A stretch of 47,215 nt of DNA from Clostridiales bacterium (GTDB lineage Bacteria; Bacillota; Clostridia; SK-Y3), in assembly GCA_030156665.1 (NCBI GenBank), contig JASGMB010000014.1, positions 1 to 47,215 on the forward strand, written 5' to 3'. Each line of letters starts with the position of its first letter. The first letter of the stretch is position 1. A program made the position numbers and the translations under genes. Shown here piece after piece: positions 7,991-14,646 of the stretch. Below the pieces are notes generated by a model. That model was given only the letters and a program-made list of their open reading frames with translations, was not told the DNA's origin and did not search any database.

Positions 7991-8558
7991 AACAGATTGT
8001 CTTTATAAGCGGGAAAGGCGGAACTGGAAAAAGCCTCTGGTTTCATCACTGAGCATTCTGGTTCAGTACAAAATGCTTGCCGACTGCGACGTTGATGTCC
8101 CAAACCTGCACATCCTGTTAAAAGGTGAAGTTTTAAAAAAGGATGACTATTTCGGTGCAAAAGAAGCGGTGATTGATTCGTCAGCATGTATAAGGTGCGG
8201 TTTATGTAGAAAAACATGCAGATTTGGCGCAATTAACGAAGAATTTGAAGTAAACCCGATGAAATGTGAAGGGTGCGGCGCATGTTTGCTGGTATGTCCG
8301 CAGGAAGCAATATGTTTGGAAGAAGTTAAGACTGGAGAAACATACGTATCTGAGACCTCAAGAGGCACTTTTTCCCACGCGCTGCTTGATATTGGCGCCG
8401 AGGGTTCCGGAAAGCTTGTCACATTTGATATCAAAGTGCCACCGATGCTTAAAGATCATCCTGTAATTATCTATGTTTTTGCTTTCAAACTACTTTACGA
8501 AGGGATTGAATTGGTTTGCTTAACCAGGCTTATCAGTTGCTCAAAGAATGTAATTTGA
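7987..8558 (+). pseudogene. MinD-family ferredoxin ATPase, frameshifted and truncated
   Basis: The start reads MKQIVFISGKGGTGKS, an intact Walker A. One base is then missing at 8034/8035, so the frame closes at once; the next frame continues as LVSSLSILVQYKMLADCDVD, the expected next segment. An inserted two-[4Fe-4S] ferredoxin domain follows (CIRCGLCRKTC and CEGCGACLLVCP). After GSGKLVTFDIK homology ends and the frame runs out near 8558, so the second half is lost. Families of this type are proposed to move or insert metal clusters. Both the frameshift and the 3' loss make it non-functional. Confidence 0.8.
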
Positions 8559-8806
8559 AGATTACACCTCAAAGAAAAGCTATCCTTCAGATTCTATATA
8601 ACTGCAGGGGGCATCATCTTTAAATCGAAAATATTTATGAGCTTCTTGCTGTAAAAGACAATAAAAATAAAAGAATAGGACTGGCGACTGTGTATCGCAC
8701 TATGGAATTGTTCGAAAAAATCGGTCTGGTATCAAGATTGTCGATGGAAAATTCACCTGCACGGTATGAGTTGATAATATATGATAAATCAGTGCACCAT
8801 CATTTG
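8516..8806 (+). pseudogene. Broken fur-family regulator gene
   Basis: From about 8516 one frame reads NQAYQLLKECNLKITPQRKA, then a TAA (8621-8623) where other Fur proteins have a sense codon, then IENIYELLAVK and IGLATVYRTMELFEKIGLVS. It ends at VHHHL, just before the metal-binding cysteine region. These are the winged-helix DNA-binding domain and start of the dimer domain of Fur. The gene therefore has one nonsense mutation and lacks its C-terminal third, where it meets the oppositely oriented ilvB fragment. A Fur box survives at 7683. Confidence 0.8.
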
Positions 8807-8814
8807 AAAACAGT

Positions 8815-9542
8815 ATGGAGCCAATTCCTATCAAAGTAGTAGCAATGGGGATTTGGTGTTTTGCTGCAAAGGAAAGTAGTTCATTCCAGGCATGGGAACT
8901 GATGATTCCGCCACCTGCGCAGATAACGGGATGATAAGCCTTTTCTAATGCCTCACTGACTTTTTCGATTTCACCTGAAATGTCTCCGGCTTCTGGATGA
9001 TAGCCAGGTAAATCAACCTCTTCGGGATAACTGAAATCCAGTTCGGCGGTTTGAATGTCATAAGGAATGTCTATTAATACAGGGCACGGCCTTCTGGTAG
9101 AAGCAATGTGAAAAGCTTCTTTTATAATCCTTGGGAGATGTTGTACATCTTTGACCAGATAGCTATGCTTGGTAAAAGGGGAAGTAGCACCGGTCGTATC
9201 TACCTCCTGGAAGCTGTCCCGCCCTATTAACTCAGACGATACTTGACCGGTAATAGCGACAAGAGGGATAGAATCCATATAGGCTGTTGCAATTCCAGTA
9301 ATTAGATTGGTTGAGCCTGGACAGGAGGTTGCAATACAAACTCCGGTTTTTCCAGTTGCTCGTGCATAGCCGTTGGCAGCATGAGCGGCTCCTTGTTCAG
9401 TTCTTGTAAGAACATGAGTTATTTTGGAATCAATCAATGCATCATAAAAGGGACATATGGCGGAGCCGGGATAGCCAAAAATAATATCTGCCGATTCAAG
9501 CTCAAGTGCTTTTACAATTGCCTGAGCTCCTGTTATTCTCAT
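8815..9542 (-). pseudogene. ilvB: 5' half of acetolactate synthase large subunit
   Basis: About 243 N-terminal residues of a thiamine-diphosphate enzyme of the acetolactate synthase type: MRITGAQAIVKALE at the start, the TPP-activating glutamate in TRTEQGAAHAANGYARATGK, and SCPGSTNLITGIATAYMDS. The central domain begins but breaks off after ATTLIGIGSI, at the junction with the fur fragment; the C-terminal TPP-binding domain is absent. The ATG at 9542 (minus strand) with GGTGG 8 bases before it is preferred to the ATG at 9560. It follows the transporter gene by 28 bases and probably belonged to the trxA operon. Confidence 0.85.
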
Positions 9543-9590
9543 AGTTGACACCACCTTCATAGTCTTAATAAAGAGATATTTTATAATTCC

Positions 9591-10571
9591 TCATGTTGTT
9601 GGCGACAATGTTGCTTCTTTAAATATTTTTCCGGTCAACTTTACATACCAGGCAGCTGCCTGAACCTGAATGATATATGCCATGGAAATAATCAGTGCGA
9701 TTTCAGAGCCTTTTTCTCCGAATACCCCCATGGCTATGGCAAGAGCTATGGATAAGTTCCGCATGACTGTTCCGTAAACCAGAGAAATTGCATCTTTATC
9801 TTTAAAAAGCAGCTTTCCGATGATTGTACTAAATACGAAGTTGATAGCGTAAATTAGTACAATCGGTAATAGAAAATATAGTAAAATTATAGGATTAGAT
9901 GTGATCGCTTTTGCTTTTAACGCCATGGATACAAAAACTATACCAAGGACGCCAAGTGTAGAAAACATGGGGAATTTTGGTTTTTGTTTCTTCTCATATT
10001 CTTCTTTTCCAAATCTTTTTATAAGCAATAGCTGAGTTGCATACCCTACAATTAACGGAAGGAAAACAATAAATATAATCTGCCTGAACACTTCTAACAA
10101 AGAAATGTTGACAACCGTACCCATTAAAAGCTTCAGATAAATTGGTGTCAGAACTGAACCTGCCAGTAAACCAATTACTGTCATTTTTACAGCGGCCGGA
10201 ACGTTTCCTTTGGCAAAACCGGTCCATGATATGGTCATTCCGGACGTGGGAAGCAGTGAAGTAAGAAGTAATCCCAAGACTACCAGATGGTTATCCGGGA
10301 AAAACAGCCTGCCTATACCTAACCCTAAAAACGGAATGACTGCAAAATTAATCAATTGGGCTGCAATTTGCAACCTTGCGTCTCCTTTGGTTAAAAGCTC
10401 TTTAATATTTAAAGTAACCATCATGGGATACACCATCAGAAAAGTCAATGGGATAATCCATGATTTTAGAAAATCAACAGTACTGAAATTGCCGAAAGCC
10501 AAACCCAGTATCATAAATACAGGGATGCTCCAGGTTAAATTCTTTTGTAATATGCCTAGTATTTTCCACAC
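9591..10571 (-). CDS. BASS-family membrane transporter (ACR3/bile acid symporter type)
   Basis: About 326 residues, very hydrophobic with nine to ten membrane segments, of the bile acid:sodium symporter/arsenite permease superfamily. The order of segments and the motif LLTSLLPTSGMTISWTGFAKG resemble ACR3, but the cysteine that ACR3 arsenite pumps carry in this segment is absent, so arsenite export is uncertain. The probable start is the GTG at 10571, six bases after AGAGGTGG; a GTG at 10580 overlaps that site. It lies about 30 bases behind the thioredoxin gene and shares its promoter. Confidence 0.8.
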   Translation of the reverse strand: MWKILGILQKNLTWSIPVFMILGLAFGNFSTVDFLKSWIIPLTFLMVYPMMVTLNIKELLTKGDARLQIAAQLINFAVIPFLGLGIGRLFFPDNHLVVLGLLLTSLLPTSGMTISWTGFAKGNVPAAVKMTVIGLLAGSVLTPIYLKLLMGTVVNISLLEVFRQIIFIVFLPLIVGYATQLLLIKRFGKEEYEKKQKPKFPMFSTLGVLGIVFVSMALKAKAITSNPIILLYFLLPIVLIYAINFVFSTIIGKLLFKDKDAISLVYGTVMRNLSIALAIAMGVFGEKGSEIALIISMAYIIQVQAAAWYVKLTGKIFKEATLSPTT

Positions 10572-10600
10572 AATAACCACCTCTTATCAGCTTTCACTTG

Positions 10601-10933
10601 TTATAAAATGACTTTGTTTATCATAGTTTCAAGTTCAGGAAGAGACCTTGCTCCTACTACCCGTGTAAACAGAAGTCCACTTTTAAACAAAATCAATGTA
10701 GGTATGCTCATAATTCTGAATTGTGATGCGAGCGCCGGTTCCTCATCCACATTGACTTTTCCGATTTTTATTTTACCAGAATATTTGGCTGCAAGCTCTT
10801 CAAGAACAGGGGACACTGCACGGCAGGGACCGCACCAGGGAGCCCAGAAGTCTATAAGCACTGGAATTGAGGATTTTTTGACTTCCTGTTCTAAATTTTG
10901 TGTACTTAATTGGATTATATTTGCATTTGCCAT
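10601..10933 (-). CDS. trxA: Thioredoxin
   Basis: 110 residues, full-length thioredoxin fold with the redox motif WCGPC inside FWAPWCGPCRAVSP and the conserved cis-proline segment SIPTLILFKSG. It reduces disulfides in cytoplasmic proteins using electrons from thioredoxin reductase; the only trxB seen nearby is a remnant at 11246. The ATG follows AAAGGAGAAA. It is the first gene of a minus-strand operon (trxA, BASS transporter, ilvB fragment) with a strong promoter and an operator-like repeat upstream, which suggests induced expression rather than a housekeeping role. Confidence 0.93.
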   Translation of the reverse strand: MANANIIQLSTQNLEQEVKKSSIPVLIDFWAPWCGPCRAVSPVLEELAAKYSGKIKIGKVNVDEEPALASQFRIMSIPTLILFKSGLLFTRVVGARSLPELETMINKVIL

Positions 10934-10986
10934 TATTAAATTTCTCCTTTCATACTTGAAATATCGTAAAATATGAATATAATAAT

Positions 10987-11015
10987 ATAATATACCCTGA
11001 GTGGGTATGTGTCAA
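10987..11015 (-). promoter_or_regulatory. trxA promoter with CsoR/CstR-like operator
   Basis: Reading leftwards, TTGACA (11010-11015), a 17-base spacer and TATTAT (10987-10992) form a near-consensus promoter. The spacer holds the inverted repeat ATACCC-N5-GGGTAT (10992-11008). G/C-tract repeats flanked by AT of this form are typical operators of the CsoR/RcnR/CstR family (copper, nickel, persulfide sensors). Placement between -35 and -10 fits repression. No such regulator gene is in the window. Confidence 0.65.
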
Positions 11016-11120
11016 GAATAATTTTGAACTAATGCCTAAAATATATTTTGTCGCATTCTATTATAGAATATAATTTAACGAATATAATAATGGACATACG
11101 TATAAAAAAGGAGGTATTTA

Positions 11121-11245
11121 ATGATGTTTGACATTAAAATTGTTCAAATTGCGGATGTTGAAGAATTTGATAAAGTATTGAAGGGTTCAGATAAACTTAT
11201 AGTTTGTGCGGCCCGGTGGGGTCCTATGTGTATACCTGTATATAA
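11121..11245 (+). pseudogene. 5' remnant of a thioredoxin-like gene
   Basis: After a strong ribosome binding site (AAAGGAGG) the frame reads MFDIKIVQIADVEEFDKVLK and then ARWGPMCIPVYK, the N-terminal half of a thioredoxin-fold protein in which the active-site region is WGPMC rather than WCxxC. Homology stops near 11245, where the sequence passes into the end of a thioredoxin reductase gene in another frame. Confidence 0.6.
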
Positions 11246-11380
11246 GTCAAAGGTGTATTTGCAGCAGGCGACTGTACCGGCGGCTTTAAGCAGATTGCAA
11301 CTGCTGTTGGACAGGGGGCCGTTGCAGGTAGAAGTATGATTGAGTATGTAAGGAATTTGAAGAAGGGAGGATTGGAATAG
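11246..11380 (+). pseudogene. trxB: 3' remnant of thioredoxin reductase
   Basis: The frame from 11246 reads VKGVFAAGDCTGGFKQIATA and then VGQGAVAGRSMIEYV, the FAD-binding C-terminal signature of low-molecular-weight thioredoxin reductase, and ends at a natural stop (11378-11380). The FAD N-terminal part and the NADPH domain with its CxxC are gone. The upstream frame is closed by TAA just before the homology, so it cannot be translated as a fusion. Its stop overlaps the GTG of the next gene. Confidence 0.85.
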
Positions 11381-11694
11381 TGGCTGAAGTTATAGTTAAT
11401 CCGGGCATTTGCGGTTTTAAATCTACAATTACTGTTGTTACGGAAGATATGCAGATGGCCAATGTAGAAATATCGACAGAGTGTCCAAATATAAAACAAA
11501 TGGAAAATGAGTTGAAAGATATTGATTGTTTGGGAGAGTGCTTTTCAAAAATTGGAACTTCCAGGGTGTATAAAGTGGCGGAAAAGTATTGCAAACATAT
11601 TGCCTGTCCTGTTCCTGCGGCGATTATTAAGGGGTTGGAGGTTGCTTGCGGGCTTGCGCTGCCTAAGGATGTTGAGATTAAAATTAATATGTGA
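11380..11694 (+). CDS. DUF6951-like small cysteine protein
   Basis: 104 residues beginning at GTG (11380), nine bases after GGGAGG and overlapping the trxB stop by one base. Five to six cysteines are spread along the chain (NPGICGF, STECPN, DCLGECF, KYCKHIACPVP). The protein resembles a small uncharacterised family found in anaerobes and methanogens that I recall as DUF6951; the function is unknown. The cysteine spacing and the thioredoxin-rich setting suggest a redox or metal-binding role, which is inference. Confidence 0.65.
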   Translation: MAEVIVNPGICGFKSTITVVTEDMQMANVEISTECPNIKQMENELKDIDCLGECFSKIGTSRVYKVAEKYCKHIACPVPAAIIKGLEVACGLALPKDVEIKINM

Positions 11695-11756
11695 ATTCAA
11701 TGGGATTTTATGAGTCATAAAGCTTATTATTGAGTATGAAATGGGAGGTTTATATT

Positions 11757-12131
11757 ATGCTTGAAGAATTAATGCTTGAAAAAAAAGTATGGGCGGTAGT
11801 TGGAGCCAACCAAAATCCAGAAAAGTATGGGAATATGATTTACAAAAAGCTTAAGGTGAGGGGATATGAGGTTTATGCAGTAAATCCTTTATACGATACG
11901 GTGGAAGGTGATCCGTGCTATAAAGATTTATCATCATTACCAAAGCTGCCGGAAGTTATTGATATGGTTGTTTCACCCAAAAGGGCAAAGCCGGTTATTG
12001 AAGAAGCAGCAAAGCTGGGTATTAAATATATCTGGTTCCAGCCCGGCACTTATGACGATGAAGTGATGGATCTGGCAAAGAACCTTGGCCTGGAAGCAGT
12101 ACAGGCTTGTGTTCTTGTAGCTACAAGGTAA
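11757..12131 (+). CDS. CoA-binding domain protein
   Basis: 124 residues forming a single CoA_binding_2 Rossmann domain, as in the E. coli YccU group and the N-terminus of succinyl-CoA synthetase-like proteins. The glycine-rich loop VVGANQNPEKYGNMIYKKL is near residue 15 and the typical IWFQPGTYDDEVMDLAKNLG near residue 90. The ATG at 11757 follows GGGAGG by eight bases; an ATG at 11730 in frame lacks such a site. It binds CoA or NAD-like ligands in other members; no reaction is known. Confidence 0.88.
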   Translation: MLEELMLEKKVWAVVGANQNPEKYGNMIYKKLKVRGYEVYAVNPLYDTVEGDPCYKDLSSLPKLPEVIDMVVSPKRAKPVIEEAAKLGIKYIWFQPGTYDDEVMDLAKNLGLEAVQACVLVATR

Positions 12132-12138
12132 GGAATGT

Positions 12139-12510
12139 TTACTGTTGTCTTAATATGAACTGATTAATAAAGCGGATAAAACTCTCGTTTGGCAAACTGT
12201 TAAACCTGTCTAAAATTGCTTCGCCACACTTTTTAATGGTTATATCAATGGAGGCTTCAAGTTTTTCCATTATACCGGACAGATTATCCATATCTTTTCC
12301 TATTGAGTCCAAGCCTTTAGTATAAATGTCCAAATTTCCAGAATTATCCCTGAGATTAGCCATGGAAGCAGTAACCTCTTGAAGAGAAGCATTAATCTGC
12401 TGATTAACTGTAGCTATGCTACCAAGATTTGATGCTATTTCATAAATTGACTGATTACTTGAAACTACAGACGTAAAAGCAGACTCAACAGATTTTAAAT
12501 ATGTCCTCAA
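12139..12510 (-). pseudogene. 3' fragment of a methyl-accepting chemoreceptor
   Basis: About 120 residues of coiled-coil character, including IATVNQQINASLQEVTASM, which resembles the methylation/signalling helices of chemoreceptors, and a C-terminal helix ending in FIRFINQFILRQQ. There is no start codon with a ribosome binding site; the frame is closed upstream at 12538-12540. The sensing and membrane part is missing. It could also be a small cytoplasmic chemoreceptor-like protein, but the lack of a start favours a remnant. Confidence 0.6.
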
Positions 12511-12537
12511 AAATGGACACCAATTTGTTTTTGCCAG

Positions 12538-12672
12538 CTAATAAACGAGCACAGAGAGAAGATAAATAATTCTCTGTGTTCTTTTTTCCAGAAACTGAAT
12601 CTTGGCTTTGCAGTTCATAAGGTTTATATTTTTAATAATTTCTTCAACTGACTTTTCCCTTTTAAATAGCAT
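12538..12672 (-). CDS. Small hypothetical protein, 44 residues
   Basis: A 44-residue frame starting MLFKREKSVEEIIKNI, eight bases after a perfect AGGAGG. It is basic and partly helical, ending in a hydrophobic stretch IIYLLSVLVY. Its stop (12538-12540) is in the same frame as the chemoreceptor fragment that follows, so it may be the start of a longer, broken gene. I do not recognise a family. Confidence 0.4.
   Translation of the reverse strand: MLFKREKSVEEIIKNINLMNCKAKIQFLEKRTQRIIYLLSVLVY
12550..12587 (+). terminator. Intrinsic terminator, plus strand
   Basis: CACAGAGA (12550-12557) pairs with TCTCTGTG (12571-12578), followed by TTCTTTTTT. It lies within the 3' end of the small minus-strand frame and would protect the palindromic promoter from transcription coming from the left. 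Confidence 0.6.
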
Positions 12673-12754
12673 TTAAGCATACCTCCTGACATAGATCTAT
12701 TTTTAACATATTCATTAAACAAGTCTGTCAGTACAAAAAATATCTGATAAATTA

Positions 12755-12798
12755 TTGACATATGCTCATAATAATTATATAATTATTATGAGCATATG
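12755..12798. promoter_or_regulatory. Promoter built into a perfect 40-bp palindrome
   Basis: TTGACA (12755-12760), 17 bases, then TATAAT (12778-12783) is a consensus promoter for DUF5320. Bases 12759-12798 form an uninterrupted 40-bp palindrome whose outer arms are CATATGCTCATAATAATTAT and its complement. The -35 overlaps the left arm and the -10 spans the centre, so a protein bound to both arms would block RNA polymerase. The same half-site recurs at 14056 and 7404. Confidence 0.85.
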
Positions 12799-12829
12799 CC
12801 CAATAAATATTACAAAGGAGTGATCTGTT

Positions 12830-13153
12830 ATGCCAAGAGGAGACGGTACAGGTCCGATGGGAATGGGACCTATGACAGGAAGAGGGGCAGGTTACTGCGC
12901 CGGTTATGCTTTACCCGGTTTTGCCAACTATGGTGGAGTTGGATTCGGGAGAGGAATGGGTGGAGGTAGAGGATTTAGAAGAATGTTCTATCTCACAGGA
13001 CTTCCATGTTGGGCAAGAAACGGTTATACTACGGCTATACCGAATGGACAAGTTTATGATGAAAAAGCAGCCTTAAAAAATCAGGAAGAGTTCCTCGAAA
13101 AGCAGCTTAAACAGGTAAAAGACCGTTTAAAGAGCTTTGATGAAGAAAAGTAG
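12830..13153 (+). CDS. DUF5320 family protein
   Basis: 107 residues. The N-terminal half is rich in glycine, methionine and arginine (MPRGDGTGPMGMGPMTGRGA, then GFGRGMGGGRGFRRMFY) and the C-terminal half is a coiled coil (NQEEFLEKQLKQVKDRLKSF). This is the DUF5320 pattern, found in anaerobes beside MinD-type ferredoxin ATPases, NifX-like proteins and DUF134 regulators; its role is not established. The ATG follows AAAGGAGTGA. It has its own palindromic promoter and its own terminator. Confidence 0.88.
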   Translation: MPRGDGTGPMGMGPMTGRGAGYCAGYALPGFANYGGVGFGRGMGGGRGFRRMFYLTGLPCWARNGYTTAIPNGQVYDEKAALKNQEEFLEKQLKQVKDRLKSFDEEK

Positions 13154-13175
13154 CATATCCCATTCTTTTCGGACG

Positions 13176-13211
13176 GCAGGTTCTAAAATATAGAGAACCT
13201 GCTTTCTATTT
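13176..13211 (+). terminator. Terminator of the DUF5320 gene
   Basis: GCAGGTTCT (13176-13184) pairs with AGAACCTGC (13193-13201), followed by TTTCTATTTT. Confidence 0.8.
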
Positions 13212-13229
13212 TGCTAATTGTTATAATGA

Positions 13230-13270
13230 GCGCAGTTTATAATTCAATATTTCCATAGTACAAACTGCGC
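13230..13270. repeat. Nine-base inverted repeat between DUF5320 and DUF134
   Basis: GCGCAGTTT (13230-13238) and AAACTGCGC (13262-13270) are perfect complements with 23 bases between them and no U-rich tail, so an operator or mRNA structure is more likely than a terminator. The rest of the 300-base gap (13154-13453) shows no gene. Confidence 0.55.
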
Positions 13271-13453
13271 GAATTTCATAGATAACTACCTTGATTTATT
13301 TCTAATTATAAAGTGTGTTATCTATATTATTGATTATGAAAGGGTTATTATATAGATATACCCGGAATATGGCAAATATGCTTACCCTCTTTTTAAAAAC
13401 AAGTAAAAATGATATAATAATGCAAATAAGTATATTGAAAGGGGAATAACAAA

Positions 13454-13927
13454 TTGGCTAGACCACCTAAATGGAGAAGAGTTGAATTTATTCCGAATAT
13501 ACAGCACTTTGTGCCTTTAGACATACAAAAAAATAATATGGAAGAAAACATTCTGCGAATTGAGGAAGCTGAAGCTATACGTTTGAAGGATCTCGAAAAA
13601 CTAGAGCAGGAAGAATGCGCCGAAAAAATGGAAATCTCAAGACAAACCTTCCAGCGGATTCTTAATAATGCAAGGGAAAAAATTGCCGACAGCATCATAA
13701 ATGGTAAAGCTATACGTATAGAAGGTGGAAATTTTACCCGCCACATTTGTCCGGTCCGGTGCCTTAATTGTGGGAAAGAGTGGAAAGAAAGCTATGAAAA
13801 CTTTGAAAAAATTATTAATGGCCAATATATATGCCCGGACTGCCAATCTAAGAAGATAGTATGTCTTAATACTAATGGGCAGAAGTTTTGTAAGCGCAAT
13901 TGCTGGAGAAGAGGAAGAATAGATTGA
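13454..13927 (+). CDS. DUF134 family DNA-binding protein
   Basis: 157 residues. The start ARPPKWRRVEFIPNIQHFVP is typical of DUF134. A sigma-70 region 4-like helix-turn-helix follows (EAEAIRLKDLEKLEQEECAE and SRQTFQRILNNAREKIADS, about residues 36-80). The C-terminus carries cysteine pairs of a zinc ribbon (CPVRCLNCG, CPDC) and a CKRNCWRRGR tail. It starts at a TTG eight bases after GAAAGGGGA. DUF134 genes commonly neighbour DUF5320, NifX-like and MinD-type ATPase genes, and I infer that it is the regulator reading the shared palindromic sites at 7404, 12759 and 14056; this is not proven. Confidence 0.88.
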   Translation: MARPPKWRRVEFIPNIQHFVPLDIQKNNMEENILRIEEAEAIRLKDLEKLEQEECAEKMEISRQTFQRILNNAREKIADSIINGKAIRIEGGNFTRHICPVRCLNCGKEWKESYENFEKIINGQYICPDCQSKKIVCLNTNGQKFCKRNCWRRGRID

Positions 13928-13965
13928 TAGCAACCTACCAGTTGAACAAATAGAATTATATAGGA

Positions 13966-13992
13966 AAAGAGTCTCGCAGGGACTCTTTTTTT
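13966..13992 (+). terminator. Terminator of the DUF134 gene
   Basis: AAAGAGTC (13966-13973) pairs with GACTCTTT (13981-13988) around TCGCAGG, with seven or more T's at the end. Confidence 0.85.
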
Positions 13993-14049
13993 GTACGCAT
14001 ATTTGCTGTTTATCATTTATAGACCAGCTAAATAAAAAAACAATAATTA

Positions 14050-14104
14050 TTGACATATGCTCAGAATAGTTATATGATTTATATAGAAAAAATTAATGAG
14101 CATA
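14050..14104 (+). promoter_or_regulatory. Second promoter with the TATGCTCA operator
   Basis: TTGACA (14050-14055), 17 bases and TATGAT (14073-14078) form a promoter in which TATGCTCA directly follows the -35, exactly as at 12755. The complementary half-site TGAGCATA lies further away (14097-14104): here the two half-sites are 13 bases further apart than in the first copy. It faces the 14291 to 15003 genes. Confidence 0.75.
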
Positions 14105-14290
14105 AGCTCTAAATATACATTGTAAGGGAAATTGAATTGATCACCTTGATGGTATCTTATTCATTGATAAGGTTGTCCCGGGAACAGTGAAGAATATAAG
14201 CATATAAAAGCTGAAAGCAATGCGAAGAGACCTCTACAGAAGAATTGAATGAAGTTTTTAAGGTCATACATTATTTAGCTCATGTAGAAG
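14105..14290 (+). pseudogene. Degenerate coding stretch before the 14291 ORF
   Basis: Short stop-free pieces in different frames read like protein (IDHLDGILFIDKVVPGTVKN near 14137 and LNEVFKVIHYLAHVEVECIT near 14248), each closed by a stop. A ribosome-binding-like AAGGGA stands at 14124. I cannot name the family. A frameshifted or deleted small gene controlled by the 14050 promoter is the likeliest reading. Confidence 0.3.
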
Positions 14291-14596
14291 TTGAATGTAT
14301 TACAGGAGATTAAAGGGAACGTTTTTCTTCACGGGGATGACATAATAAATGACCTTTTATGCATCACATTCGTACATCCGGTAAGCGAGGATGTTATTGA
14401 TAAGCTACTAAATGACAGAAATCTTGATAGGACTATTATTAGCAATCTTATAAATCAGGATATGATTGAAGAATTTACATATGATAATAAGAAGTTTTTT
14501 ATAAGGAAAGCAGGAGAAAGGTACACTGGGAGTAAGACCGATAGCTCCGAAAAATGCAGAGGATTAGAAAATAATTCATCTCTACAGGTTGCTTGA
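14291..14596 (+). CDS. Hypothetical protein, possibly a fragment
   Basis: 101 residues from a TTG with only a weak ribosome binding site (GTAGAAG). The middle, SEDVIDKLLNDRNLDRTIIS then NLINQDMIEEFTYDNKKFFI, has the look of a small helical or winged-helix domain, while the last 30 residues are polar and low in pattern. No family is recognised. It overlaps the remnant frame before it and precedes the DRTGG gene, so it may be the rest of a broken gene from the same redox cluster. Confidence 0.4.
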   Translation: MNVLQEIKGNVFLHGDDIINDLLCITFVHPVSEDVIDKLLNDRNLDRTIISNLINQDMIEEFTYDNKKFFIRKAGERYTGSKTDSSEKCRGLENNSSLQVA

Positions 14597-14646
14597 TAAT
14601 AATTTGATTATTAAAAATACGTTTGTCATTAATGGAGGGGAGCTAC

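Noticed and set aside
8700-8814. C-terminal extension of the minus-strand ilvB frame
   Set aside because: This part is the reverse reading of the fur remnant and has no acetolactate synthase similarity.
11055-11069. ATTCTA-TTA-TAGAAT palindrome before the thioredoxin-like remnant as an operator
   Set aside because: Short, AT-rich and in front of a dead gene; it could be real but nothing else supports it.
11121-11339. 72-residue ORF as an intact small protein
   Set aside because: Its second half is an out-of-frame reading of the trxB end, so it is a deletion chimera.
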